Source of the DNA: Paenibacillus sp. FSL H7-0331
GTDB taxonomy: Bacteria > Bacillota > Bacilli > Paenibacillales > NBRC-103111
DNA: 57,682 nucleotides
Reading direction: 5' to 3'
NCBI RefSeq assembly: GCF_001956045.1
Contig: NZ_MRTH01000047.1
Coordinates: 1-57,682 of the forward strand
In this document: positions 34,301-43,273 of the stretch, piece after piece
Layout of the letters: each line of letters opens with the position of its first letter
How positions within the stretch are numbered: position 1 is the first letter of the stretch
Translations under genes and position numbers: made by a program
Notes under the pieces: model-generated
Databases searched by the model: none
What the model saw: only the letters and a program-made list of their open reading frames with translations
What the model was told of the DNA's origin: nothing

Positions 34301-36901
34301 TTCAGTAATAAAATAAATTTTCCCTGCCATATCGTTCGTACTGTTTTTCATACGGACATGAATATACGGGTTCTCCTCCGCCGAAATACCTAACGCATCG
34401 GGCGAAAGAATACCGGGATCGTTACCTGACGATGTGCCGGAATAATAGCCCCCTGCTATGCTGACTGCATAGACCTGCTTGGCTACAGTCCAACCCTCAC
34501 TGTCTCCATTGGTATTGAAATCCCATACTTTGCTGTAATTCATACTGCCGATATCCGTAATCGGTGGAACATCTACTGATTTGGGAGGTATGACCCTGCC
34601 TTCTGGATATAAGCCTTGAATTCTTTTCTTTTGCACCTCTGTTGGCAGCACATTTGTATGTTCGCCGCCTGCCGTAAACACATTGCGGATAGCATCGAGA
34701 TACCCAAATCCGTGCAGCCCAGCCGGCAATATAAAGTGACCTTCCCCATATTCATTCCAATTATCGAGCAATATCAATTTTCGACCTATGCTGTTTTGCG
34801 GTAAGGACGGGATAAAGCTGCTCTTAACCCATTGTGCGGTTGACTGAAATTCTTGAGGAGTTGAATAATACCCCATCGGTCCGCCCCATGCACGATCATC
34901 CCTTCCCATACTAATAACGGGGATCACATCCATCGAGCCAGCATCTCTCTGCTGCTCAAGCTTGAGCTTTTGCAGCGTTTCCTTCCCTGCAAATTGCCCC
35001 CACGAATACGAAAATACGGCATTCAATCCGGCGGCCTGCATTTCTTGCATCTGAGCAGCATCCGAGCCCGAGGAGATCAGGATAATAATGTCATCAAATC
35101 CGGCGCTTTGAACTGCCTGCCTCAAGTAATCCATTTCTGCTTTGACAGCTACTGCAGTGCCACCGAAATTCTGCTTCAGACTGGAATAGCTGAATATCCC
35201 AATGACAGGCTTGTTATCGATGACAACATATCTAGGATCTTTAAAATAATATTCCATCCAATACGGAACCACATTATTTCTAAAATCTTCACTTCCGCTC
35301 ACTTTGGAGGACGAAGACTCCCACATAATCATAAAATCCGCTTGGTTACTGTATTTGGCGTTAAAATACCCGTCATGAAGCGACGTTCCGAGACGTGGTT
35401 CCTTGAACGGTTTTCCCTCTGATCCCGTCGGTCTGTACCAGCAATACATCTGGTAGTCCACTCCATGCTCCACCATCCATTTGATTTCCCAGTCCGCTTC
35501 TTCCGGACTTCCCTCGTCATAAAATCCGAGCAGCGGCACTCGCTCCGGGTATGGATTAATTCGATCCCAGCCCAGATGCTGCCCTTCTCTCCACATGGAG
35601 CAGGCTTGCGCGCCTACTAATGCATCCCCTTCCTTATTCACCTGGACAGGTGCGGGAACATAATCCTGCGGCTCTTCAGCCTCCTGGTACAGCAAAATAT
35701 CGTCCAAGGACATGCTTCCTTTATTAGAGGCTGCTATGGAAAAGTTGATCAAATTCACGCTGTTCGCCGGAATATCCAGCTGCTCTACTTTCAATTTACC
35801 ATTCAGGTAAAGGTCTGCTTTTCCTGTAACCGTATTCATTTTTAGCTTTACATGATACCAAAGGTTGGGAATATAATCGTAAAAAGCTACATCTTGCCCG
35901 CTAGCATTTGTATAAGCAAATTTCCCATCCTTTGTAAGCCATTGGAAGGCCGTTGAAGCTCCATTCTTTAATGCCATCGAGAAACCATCCATCTTGGCCG
36001 GCATGAATACCTTGTACTCAACAACCAGATGTCCCGTCTGAGATGGAAACGATTTTCCTATGCTCATCTCTGCGTCCGCATTGGCGGCATTCATTTTCAG
36101 GCTGAATACATCCGGCGCCTTGGAATTATTCGTTTTTTCAACGACAACAGCTCCACCATGAAGCTGTGAGCTCCAGTCCTCTGGAATCGGCCCTTCAACG
36201 GTGGAGATAAACTTTTCGTTAATGACATACCCTTTATGAAGCTTTACCGGTGCAAAAAAAATTTCGCCCGTTGTCACATCACCCGTTGTCACATGGAAAT
36301 TGTCAATAAGCGCTACTTGGTGAGTAAAGCTTTGTTCAGATGCTTTTAATGTGCCGTTGACATAAACCTGTACTTTGTTTTCATCCAGATTTGCAATCAA
36401 TTTAACCCCATATTCGACATTGGCTGTTAGTGCCTGGAGTTGATACTCGTTATTACCGGCTTCCAGAACCAGATTACCATCCTTTACGAACAGGCTGACC
36501 CCTTCAATTTCACCACTGCGAAGCTGCCACTTTACTCCATTCATAATCGAAGGCATTTTAAATCTATATTCCAGGGTGATGCTACCGGAATGCTGCTCAC
36601 GAATTTTTTTGGTCATGGATACCGGAAGCAAATTACTGGTGTCACTGATTTTAAACCAGTTGTTGTAGCTGTAGGATAACGAACCACCGGCTTTTCTTAC
36701 ATCCCAACCGCTAGCCACGATATCGTTGGAGTCATAGGATGTAGCCAGAATGGAAAAATCCTCATCCAGTACGTATTCCGCCTTTTCAGGCGAAGCAACC
36801 GTTTCTGCATTAGCTGTATTCGTGCCCCATTGACTTACTACGACTATAGACAACATGCCTAGAATGAGAAGAAATCCAAACAATCTTCGCTTATTACCCA
36901 T
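31376..36901 (-). CDS. Giant secreted multidomain carbohydrate-active enzyme
   Basis: 1841 residues with a signal peptide (LFGFLLILGMLSIVVVSQWGTNTANAE). In order I see two LamG-like lectin domains (about 45-410); a WbsX/GH99-like barrel (about 425-770) with LLGFYDEGSPEEADWEIKWM and DNWNEYGEGHF (candidate acids Glu717 and Glu720); a carbohydrate-binding region; a copper-amine-oxidase-N-like domain (about 930-1045); another binding module; a Big_2 domain (about 1210-1290); and a pectin-methylesterase-like beta-helix (about 1300-1650) starting TVKPDGTGDF. The last 120 residues resemble phage structural tails (see finding). It is the last gene of transport module 2 and probably trims a branched plant or bacterial polysaccharide; the exact bond is unknown. 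Confidence 0.85.
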   Translation of the reverse strand: MGNKRRLFGFLLILGMLSIVVVSQWGTNTANAETVASPEKAEYVLDEDFSILATSYDSNDIVASGWDVRKAGGSLSYSYNNWFKISDTSNLLPVSMTKKIREQHSGSITLEYRFKMPSIMNGVKWQLRSGEIEGVSLFVKDGNLVLEAGNNEYQLQALTANVEYGVKLIANLDENKVQVYVNGTLKASEQSFTHQVALIDNFHVTTGDVTTGEIFFAPVKLHKGYVINEKFISTVEGPIPEDWSSQLHGGAVVVEKTNNSKAPDVFSLKMNAANADAEMSIGKSFPSQTGHLVVEYKVFMPAKMDGFSMALKNGASTAFQWLTKDGKFAYTNASGQDVAFYDYIPNLWYHVKLKMNTVTGKADLYLNGKLKVEQLDIPANSVNLINFSIAASNKGSMSLDDILLYQEAEEPQDYVPAPVQVNKEGDALVGAQACSMWREGQHLGWDRINPYPERVPLLGFYDEGSPEEADWEIKWMVEHGVDYQMYCWYRPTGSEGKPFKEPRLGTSLHDGYFNAKYSNQADFMIMWESSSSKVSGSEDFRNNVVPYWMEYYFKDPRYVVIDNKPVIGIFSYSSLKQNFGGTAVAVKAEMDYLRQAVQSAGFDDIIILISSGSDAAQMQEMQAAGLNAVFSYSWGQFAGKETLQKLKLEQQRDAGSMDVIPVISMGRDDRAWGGPMGYYSTPQEFQSTAQWVKSSFIPSLPQNSIGRKLILLDNWNEYGEGHFILPAGLHGFGYLDAIRNVFTAGGEHTNVLPTEVQKKRIQGLYPEGRVIPPKSVDVPPITDIGSMNYSKVWDFNTNGDSEGWTVAKQVYAVSIAGGYYSGTSSGNDPGILSPDALGISAEENPYIHVRMKNSTNDMAGKIYFITEKDPAWKEVMGVDFYVNPNDGNYTDYYVPMWSNKNWTGAVKAIRLDPITTKGDFSIDRIGLVKVPIQGVKMNLNGQPTTTVTPLEIRDGSVMVPLAEVLKKADIPAERDDAGSILALKDGSVIRVVYGQSLAYRGSTPINLQHAPVWTESDLLISADDLKELFGFNFTWDAAAETLHVSSNSLKIKGDNLLTDPGMELGTLQYAGERIVAELTTSEYHSGHQSVKVTKDYPYGKILFNGVENGKEYYYSAWGKLASGSTTGEKLRICLQYKVDGVTKQVVMVTGPAMDAVSWKQAEGYFKLNGTGNITNLTMYIYTDFPALGDSYYLDDVEIRPVTYSNDPIPARVSSVSLNKTTMEMGTGKIGQLKATIQPLNAIERAITWTSDNPLVAIVDVNGAVYGKKAGVAHITATTVDGLKTATSAVTVQDGFNEIVTLTVKPDGTGDFVSPKLANDSILDSSPDKQYVILIYPGVYTEKNWVVKSYTTLRGTDKDQVFLKGENSDSATNNEITNQSTIWLKGTSNLENLTITARNMRYPVHSEDSGNNKDAIHVVKNSYIEHYGNRGAVEYRQNWVTAHPGVTPTADLDPTKVWGGISGVGSHAWGYGSASGVSETVYGSTFVSKADGWYVHNREDFAKPQINVINNSKIVSTETMKPIIIQSLGSGTKDEVIFNHTEIVGTYMVQDDSPWITQKPENQYANHADYNVTFNYSTPIGYSDEHRGRALALFSSSVTNNTYVRVSGNAVADLLGAYQTRDGGGGLSGYLYGYWDISGIKVGLSSNIDVNNTLGRRLGDCTVNSKTLQVTFENGMTKTIIFNENYTAQPNSYILGKINAVLGTSGRAAEYNVTGSEYYPQVPDKQLVLANHTGVGIPRFAAVRYDTDHTTLRLMSATDSLDSFVGITLERIVPGASGRVLTEGIMKKSQLNGFTGSISKGTKISIGTLDGSLKESLNGIMLLEGVQTDWASFKGNRDGVVQ

Positions 36902-36967
36902 ATACGGCGTACCCCTTTCATTAGTGAAGTCGCTTTATTGGTTTATTGGATTCTTGTGGCAGAATAG

Positions 36968-36997
36968 CCCAGGAAACCTGCTCACGGGCTTCCTGGG
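36968..36997 (-). repeat. Inverted repeat between binding-protein and enzyme genes
   Basis: CCCAGGAA (36968-36975) faces TTCCTGGG (36990-36997). There is no T-run on either side. It is probably an mRNA-stabilising or partial-attenuation hairpin that would set the binding protein above the giant enzyme in expression. Confidence 0.65.
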
Positions 36998-37035
36998 TAA
37001 GATCATGCGTGCTGATTCCTCTATCCGTGCAACGA

Positions 37036-38676
37036 TTACTTCTTAGCCAGAAATTGATAAATGTCCTTGGTCAGAAAAGCATTCTTTTTGTTCTGCTCAT
37101 ACCATTTGGCATACCAATCTACGGTCTGGTTTTGTCCAATCTTCTGCTTCAAGCTCTTGAGATCGTTCATCGCTTGATCAACCGAAAAGCTACCTCCACT
37201 AACTACGGTCTTGGCAATAAGATCCTTGCTTTGCTGGGTCCAATCGTTATTGATTTTCAACAAGTCAGCCGGAAGCGTCGGCATATGCTCGGCATGTGTC
37301 AATGTGTACAGCGGCACAGCAGGATTTTCGTACATGTCCCGTGTTTCATTTCTGATTTTGTACCATTCCTCGGCATTCGGAATATTTTTATCAACAACAG
37401 GCACGTTACATATCTCTTTGGAATCAATCGTTGTCGATACCATGTACAAGTCCGTGTTATAGCCGATTTCAGCTTTACGGACATCTGGATTGATCGGTCT
37501 TGGACATCCCAGCTCGTCATTTTTCCAATGTACGTTTTCCGTGCCGAATTTCAACATTTTCCATGTCGACTCAGCCAGCATGAAGTCAATCGTTTTCACC
37601 GCAGCTGCTGGATCCTTGGCACCCGCATAAACCACCGTCGTCATCTGAAGCGGATTTAACATACGGATCGTGTATTGTCCGAACTCTGTCTTCGGCAGCA
37701 GCATCGGAGCAATCGTCGCCTCTTTATTGGTGCTGCGTAGCGCCGTTAATACATCAACGTTCGCATTGTCTGCCACATAGATGCCGAGCTTACCTGACAA
37801 AAAGTCTTTTTTGGCCTTCTCACCGTTTTTGTCCGTCAAATAATCACGATCAACAACACCTTCGTCGAACAGTCGTTTCTTGAAGGAAACAGCTGCTTTC
37901 ATTCTCGCATCGTCTTCGACCAGCTTGTCATCTTTGATAAACATCGTATTGCCATGCATAGCATCAATCGCTTCATCCCCAAGATAGGCGAGTGAATAGC
38001 CGTAGGTGTCCTTCTTCCCATTGCCGTCCGGATCCTGCTCTGTGAACGCTTTCGCTACTTTCAGCAGATCCTCTGGCGTTTGCGGGATAGGCAACGAAAG
38101 CTTTTTCAGCCAGTCGGTGCGGATGAATACGGCTACCTGCACGGTGCTTGGAATAACCCGCCCTATCTCATACAATTTGCCGTCAGGCTTTGTACCGATC
38201 TGGCGCATAATCGGATACTTCTCCAGCATTTTGCTGTAGTTCGGCGCATATTGCTTGATCAGATCCCCCAGCGGCAGCAGCTGCTTCTGACTATACAGCT
38301 GATCCCGATAAGCCGTCTCAAATTCGTTGATCACGTCCGGTGCTTCACCTGAAGCAAACAGTGTATTAAACTTCTGCTTCGATTCAAACCTTGGAACAGG
38401 GATAAAATCAACATCCGCTGGTCCGTTTTCGTTAATCCATTTCGTCCAACGGTTATTCGTAATTGTTCCTTCTGCTGGCGGGGTATTGCCACGGTCGTAC
38501 AGGGACATCTTGATCTTGCCCCGTTTCTCTGGTGCTGCCGACGCTCCCTCTTTGGCTGGCGCTACGGTGGCTTTGCCTCCTTCCTCGCTCGATTTACTGC
38601 AAGCAGCAAGCAGCATCCCCGCCGCCAGTACAGCTGTCATGGTCATAAACGTACTTTTCTTCATGTTTCCCGCCAT
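37036..38676 (-). CDS. Extracellular solute-binding lipoprotein, module 2
   Basis: 546 residues with lipobox LLAAC after FMTMTAVLAAGM. It shares with the module 1 protein the blocks NNRWTKWINENGPADVDFIPVPR, NTLFASGEAPDVINEFE, TEQDPDGNGKKDTYGYSLAYLGD and KAKKDFLSGKLGIY, so the two are clear paralogues. The DPDGNGKKD loop likely holds calcium. ATG 38676 follows GGGGGA at good spacing; an ATG four codons later is an alternative. It delivers an oligosaccharide to the permeases at 38758 and 39658. Confidence 0.95.
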   Translation of the reverse strand: MAGNMKKSTFMTMTAVLAAGMLLAACSKSSEEGGKATVAPAKEGASAAPEKRGKIKMSLYDRGNTPPAEGTITNNRWTKWINENGPADVDFIPVPRFESKQKFNTLFASGEAPDVINEFETAYRDQLYSQKQLLPLGDLIKQYAPNYSKMLEKYPIMRQIGTKPDGKLYEIGRVIPSTVQVAVFIRTDWLKKLSLPIPQTPEDLLKVAKAFTEQDPDGNGKKDTYGYSLAYLGDEAIDAMHGNTMFIKDDKLVEDDARMKAAVSFKKRLFDEGVVDRDYLTDKNGEKAKKDFLSGKLGIYVADNANVDVLTALRSTNKEATIAPMLLPKTEFGQYTIRMLNPLQMTTVVYAGAKDPAAAVKTIDFMLAESTWKMLKFGTENVHWKNDELGCPRPINPDVRKAEIGYNTDLYMVSTTIDSKEICNVPVVDKNIPNAEEWYKIRNETRDMYENPAVPLYTLTHAEHMPTLPADLLKINNDWTQQSKDLIAKTVVSGGSFSVDQAMNDLKSLKQKIGQNQTVDWYAKWYEQNKKNAFLTKDIYQFLAKK

Positions 38677-38757
38677 TTGTTTTCCCCCATTTGTTAGTAA
38701 TGAATCTCTTTTGCATCCGTACTTATCTCTTCATCCTTCTTACTGGAATCGTAAGAT

Positions 38758-39651
38758 TTATCCTTTGATCGCACCAAGCATGACACCTTTTACAAAATAC
38801 TTTTGCAATAACGGGTATACGATCAACATCGGCAGCGTCATGATTACAATGCCTCCAGCTTTCACAGCCTCAGGTGACATATTCTCCAAATCTTCCGGCT
38901 GCAAAGCAATCGCCTGCATCAACATACTCTGACTCTGCACCATCTGCTGAACGAATACGGTCAAATTCATCTTCTCCGCATCGTTGATGAATATGAGAAC
39001 GCTCAGAAAGGAGTTCCAATAGCCGACAGCCAGAAATAGACAAATCGTCGCAATAACAGGTAAAGATAACGGAAGCACAATTTGTACAAGCAGCCGCCAT
39101 TCACCGCAGCCGTCCATGCGAGCAGACTCCTCGATCTCGACGGGAATCCCTTCGAAATGGGTCCGCATGATCAGCAGATTATATGCTCCGACCAGCCCGG
39201 GGAGCCATAGCGACCAGTAGGTGTTGATCAGACCCAAACTTTTCATCAGTAGAAAGAAGGGAATCAGCCCACCGCTGAACATCATCGTAAACACCATGGC
39301 CAGCGTAATCCATTTTCGACCGTAGCAGTATGTACGTGACAAAGCATAAGCGGCAAGCGTAGTGCACAGCAAGCTTAAAATCGTTCCTCCGACCGTGATC
39401 TGCAAGCTGTTCAGAAACGAGGGGATGACTCTGGAGCCGAGAAATAATGTTTTATAAGCTTCCAGATTGAAATGGATCGGCCATAACCAGACGAACCCTG
39501 AAGAGATGGCCGCCGAATCACTGAACGAAACTGCGATAATGTTAATTAACGGAATGAGACAGCTGACGGCCGCCAGCAGCAGAATGATGTGTACACAGGC
39601 TTTAAACCATTTCTCCGCGTAAGTCTCTCTCACATTCCCACTTCCTTTCAT
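38758..39651 (-). CDS. Carbohydrate ABC transporter permease (YtcP/MalG type), module 2
   Basis: 297 residues, six transmembrane segments, coupling loop EIEESARMDGCGEWRLLVQIVLPLSLPV and C terminus LQKYFVKGVMLGAIKG. It is strongly similar to the module 1 permease (23108-23983), including the MMFSGGLIPFFLLMKSLGLINTYWSLWLPG stretch. The gene is 6 bases behind the LplB-type partner. Confidence 0.95.
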   Translation of the reverse strand: MKGSGNVRETYAEKWFKACVHIILLLAAVSCLIPLINIIAVSFSDSAAISSGFVWLWPIHFNLEAYKTLFLGSRVIPSFLNSLQITVGGTILSLLCTTLAAYALSRTYCYGRKWITLAMVFTMMFSGGLIPFFLLMKSLGLINTYWSLWLPGLVGAYNLLIMRTHFEGIPVEIEESARMDGCGEWRLLVQIVLPLSLPVIATICLFLAVGYWNSFLSVLIFINDAEKMNLTVFVQQMVQSQSMLMQAIALQPEDLENMSPEAVKAGGIVIMTLPMLIVYPLLQKYFVKGVMLGAIKG

Positions 39652-39657
39652 GCCGGA

Positions 39658-40617
39658 TTACCATAGGCTCTGGTTGAATTTACGGGCAATACTGTTTGCG
39701 GACAACACCAGCACGAAGCCTACCAGTGACTCGAACAAACCCATCGCAGCGGGAACACCGAACTCGCCCCCCTGAATTCCCGTCTTGAACGTGTACGTGC
39801 TGATGACTTCGGAAATATCGGCAACAACCCGATTCTGCATTACATAAATGTGGTCAAAGCCGACCTCCATCACACGGCCAATCCCAAGGATCAGCAGCAA
39901 AATGATCGTGGGTCGAATGCCTGGAAGCGAGACATGCCACACCTGCCTCCATTTGCCTGCACCATCGATTGCGGTTGATTCGTACAAGCTCGGGTCAATC
40001 GTCGTAAGCGCCGCCAAATAAATGATTGCCGAAAAGCCGGCCTCTTTCCATATCCCTGAGCTGAGATACACAGCGATCCAGGTGAACGGCTTGTAGAGAA
40101 AGGGATACCGTTCGCCAATCAGCTTATCCAGAATGTCGTTCACCATACCGGAATCTTGTGAAAATAAGGTAATAAAGATGCCTCCGACAATAACCCATGA
40201 GAGGAAATGGGGCAAGTACAGCAGGGTTTGCACCATTTTCTTAAACCACATCTTTCGAACCTCGTTCAGCATCAACGCAACCATGATCGGAAATGGGAAC
40301 CCGATAAAGCTAAGTAAACTTAGCACAAACGTATTACGGATGATTTTCCAGCCTTGCGGGTTGTTAAACAAATAATCAAAATGCTTGAAGCCGACCCATG
40401 GACTTCCCCAGATTCCATCCCAAAAGCTATAATCCTTGAAAGCAAGGACGATCCCGCCCATCGGCGCGTACTTGAATATGACGAAACATAAAATGGCTGG
40501 AGCGAGCATGATGTACAGCGGAATATTTTGCTTCAAGTACTTGTGGTTCCGCTTCTTCTTCGTATCTCTTGTTCCGACCGACATGTCCAAAGCGGTTTGT
40601 TTGGATGATACTCGCAT
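39658..40617 (-). CDS. Carbohydrate ABC transporter permease (LplB type), module 2
   Basis: 319 residues. The first helix (YIMLAPAILCFVIFKYAPMGGIVLAFKDYSFWDG) and the coupling loop (ESTAIDGAGKWRQVWHVSLPGIRPTIILL) identify an LplB permease. AGGAGGTGA precedes the ATG. The roughly 200-base stretch upstream of it, before the regulator's terminator, is the probable regulated promoter region. A TTGTTG-17-TAAATG match lies there, but I rate it low. Confidence 0.95.
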   Translation of the reverse strand: MRVSSKQTALDMSVGTRDTKKKRNHKYLKQNIPLYIMLAPAILCFVIFKYAPMGGIVLAFKDYSFWDGIWGSPWVGFKHFDYLFNNPQGWKIIRNTFVLSLLSFIGFPFPIMVALMLNEVRKMWFKKMVQTLLYLPHFLSWVIVGGIFITLFSQDSGMVNDILDKLIGERYPFLYKPFTWIAVYLSSGIWKEAGFSAIIYLAALTTIDPSLYESTAIDGAGKWRQVWHVSLPGIRPTIILLLILGIGRVMEVGFDHIYVMQNRVVADISEVISTYTFKTGIQGGEFGVPAAMGLFESLVGFVLVLSANSIARKFNQSLW

Positions 40618-40823
40618 GAGACTTCACCTCCTATGTTGCCCTGCTGAGCGTAGTATCGGGTTGTCATCGTTTCTATTCCGATCACAATTACACCTTACAC
40701 CGAAGGTTGCTGACACGGCAATTCACACATTTACACTCCATGCACAACTTCAACAATCCGCATCAGGCCTGGGTTTATACCTGTCTTATCATGTGAGGTT
40801 TGACATCAGTCCTCATCCACAAA

Positions 40824-40880
40824 CAAAAAAACAACCGGTCAAGCAGAGAGTTTGCTGATTTCTCCCTGATCCGGTCGTTG
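40824..40880 (-). terminator. Terminator between the AraC-type regulator and module 2 permeases
   Basis: On the minus strand CAACGACCGG faces CCGGTTG in an imperfect stem followed by seven T. It separates the regulator transcript from the transporter transcript. Confidence 0.75.
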
Positions 40881-40894
40881 ACATCATTGTACGA

Positions 40895-43135
40895 TTATAA
40901 TTGCCGGAACTCCTTGCGGTAATCGCCAGGCGTTCGACCTACTAGTTTCTTGAATACACGGATGAATGAAAACGTATGCGTATAGCCAACTCGCTCTCCG
41001 ATGTCCTGTATCGGCGCCGAGGTTTCGACCAGCAATTGCTTGGCTTGCTCAATGCGCAGGCTGGCCAAATAATCAATAAATTTCTCACCGAATTCTTCCT
41101 TAAACAAGCGGCTTAAATAATTCGGAGTCAGCTTAAACTTCTCACTCAGCATGACAAGCGAAAAGTCGGAATTGTTGAACTCGTTCTCTATATACGTTTT
41201 CATTTGATCAATCAACTCATGCTGGCTGCGCTGCGCGCGAAGCTCGTCCAACCTCTTTCGGGCGTCCTCCAATATACGATGCAGCTCTGCCTCCAATTCT
41301 TCCACGGTGTCAAAGGTCGTAATCCATTCGTTGATTGGATTCATCGCATATTCTCGCCAGCATTCCAAATATTCCGCCGATAATCCCGACATTTCCTTGT
41401 AAAAGTGAAATAACAAATAATTCATCAAATTGGCAACCTGCTCGCGTGAAAAGAGCTGAATGCGAATTTCCGCAAACAAAGAGCTATAATGGCGCTGCCA
41501 TTCGGGTTCACCAAGTCTGTAAAAGTGGACCAGCTCACGAATATACGGTAGAGACCTGAATATTTCCTCGCCCGTCTTGCTATCGATATCCGTGAATGCA
41601 ATGACACTGCCGGTTCCGAATGTCGGCTTATAGCCAAGAGCTTCCAATGCTTCCTCATATGAGCTGGATACCCTATGAATGCCCGACACCTGCGTACCCA
41701 GTCCGCATGTAATTGTAATTTCTACATTTTTACCGATCCAATCTACCGTTTTGCGCATGATGTCCAAGAATGTATCGGCGGCTGTGGTCTCATCGGACAA
41801 TTGACAAACAATACATAGCCTGTGCTTCTCAATCCATTCTGGACAGATCAGGAGGCCTGTGCTGTTATTCAGCTCCTGAACGACATTATCAATGATGAAT
41901 TTAATCAAATATTGATCCTTATTATTGTAAGTGGACGTAAAAGAAGCATACTTGTCGATCTCGATAATGGCCACTATATATTGATCGTACGATTCCTGAA
42001 ATCCGAATTGTAAATACTCCTTTTCCCGGACCCCTTCCTGCCTGAGCAGCGTCCCGGTCAGCAGCTCTTCAAATAAATATCGACGACGGTAGTTGAAGTT
42101 CTCATCATTCTCGATCCGATACTTACCGAATTGCTCCAGCAGATGATCCAGCAAATTGTCGATAATTTTGAATTCATCATGCTTGACCTGACCCAGTATA
42201 TGCGGTTTCTGTAGTGGAACCGATGAAAGCCGATCCAGAAGCGACTGAATCGGCTTGTAGTTCTGCAGACTCGCATATATGATCCATATAGCGCCAGCGA
42301 GCACTGTAATGACCCCGATGACCAACCAAAATACATTCAGGTTCGATAGAAAACGAAAAGCGACGCCGTCGACAAATCCGCTTCGGATCGTCCAACCTGT
42401 GTATTCCGATTTCATTACAGTAAAATCTTTCCGGTCAACTCCGTCTTTTCCCTCGAATGTGTCACCATCCCCAATGATGTATTCTCCATTCGTATCCAAC
42501 AGATGAACATAACTCAATTTGGAGCGGGATACATTACTGACAAGCGTTGAGAGCGTGTTTATTTTTATGTTAGCAACCAGTATTCCGTCTGTACCAAGTG
42601 GCAATGGCATTCGCTTAACCAAGGACACGACAGGCGTGGTTATATCGTTGTTGTCGATATACTCGCGACCGATGCTCCAACGATTGTCAGCAGAAGCGGC
42701 TAATAAAGCTTTCAAATATTGGCTATTGGCGAATTGATCAAGTGGCATCATGGACGTATTGCTTAAAACAATCTGATCACGGTTACGATACAAATAAACC
42801 GAATCAATCTCGCTAAAGCTCTCGCGCATCAGGATCAATTTTTTGTACACGTCGCGGTCATTGAGATAACGATTGGGACTGGATGGAGATACACTATAAA
42901 AGTCGATGACGGACTGGTCATCGAGAAAAGTCTGCACAATATATTGTTCAACCGATCGCAGCTTGGAATCGACATATTGCATCGTATTTTCAGCATAGAT
43001 CTCGTTCGCCTTCAGCGCCTGCTGCTTGGACAATTCACTCGTGATAACAAAAAATATGCACAGCAGCACGATAATGACCAGAATGAAAACGGGAAGATAA
43101 GCAAATACAAGACGGTTTCCCCACTTGTTCCTCAT
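40895..43135 (-). CDS. Membrane-anchored AraC-family regulator (YesN-like), module 2
   Basis: 746 residues. Helices at the N terminus (RLVFAYLPVFILVIIVLLCIFFVITSEL) and near 275-300 (VFWLVIGVITVLAGAIWIIYA) flank an extracytoplasmic Cache-like sensor. The C-terminal HTH_18 reads SLVMLSEKFKLTPNYLSRLFKEEFGEKFIDYL and QDIGERVGYTHTFSFIRVFKKLVGRTPGDYRK. Its order of domains is the same as in the regulator at 25125-27377. It presumably activates the permease-binding protein-enzyme operon just downstream when the sugar is sensed outside the cell. Confidence 0.93.
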   Translation of the reverse strand: MRNKWGNRLVFAYLPVFILVIIVLLCIFFVITSELSKQQALKANEIYAENTMQYVDSKLRSVEQYIVQTFLDDQSVIDFYSVSPSSPNRYLNDRDVYKKLILMRESFSEIDSVYLYRNRDQIVLSNTSMMPLDQFANSQYLKALLAASADNRWSIGREYIDNNDITTPVVSLVKRMPLPLGTDGILVANIKINTLSTLVSNVSRSKLSYVHLLDTNGEYIIGDGDTFEGKDGVDRKDFTVMKSEYTGWTIRSGFVDGVAFRFLSNLNVFWLVIGVITVLAGAIWIIYASLQNYKPIQSLLDRLSSVPLQKPHILGQVKHDEFKIIDNLLDHLLEQFGKYRIENDENFNYRRRYLFEELLTGTLLRQEGVREKEYLQFGFQESYDQYIVAIIEIDKYASFTSTYNNKDQYLIKFIIDNVVQELNNSTGLLICPEWIEKHRLCIVCQLSDETTAADTFLDIMRKTVDWIGKNVEITITCGLGTQVSGIHRVSSSYEEALEALGYKPTFGTGSVIAFTDIDSKTGEEIFRSLPYIRELVHFYRLGEPEWQRHYSSLFAEIRIQLFSREQVANLMNYLLFHFYKEMSGLSAEYLECWREYAMNPINEWITTFDTVEELEAELHRILEDARKRLDELRAQRSQHELIDQMKTYIENEFNNSDFSLVMLSEKFKLTPNYLSRLFKEEFGEKFIDYLASLRIEQAKQLLVETSAPIQDIGERVGYTHTFSFIRVFKKLVGRTPGDYRKEFRQL

Positions 43136-43273
43136 GTAAATTTCACCCTTTCATTGTTCAAAGTACAACGATTCGGGCGGGCAAGTCAATGCTCAATAAG
43201 GTGAATCATGCACAATTAGAAGAATACAGGTTGTAACAGTCCCCGTCTTTCCTCACCTTGCTCAAGATAGCAG

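Noticed and set aside
36946..37659. 237-codon plus-strand frame opposite the binding lipoprotein
   Set aside because: A shadow of the minus-strand binding protein, whose lipobox and family blocks are clear.
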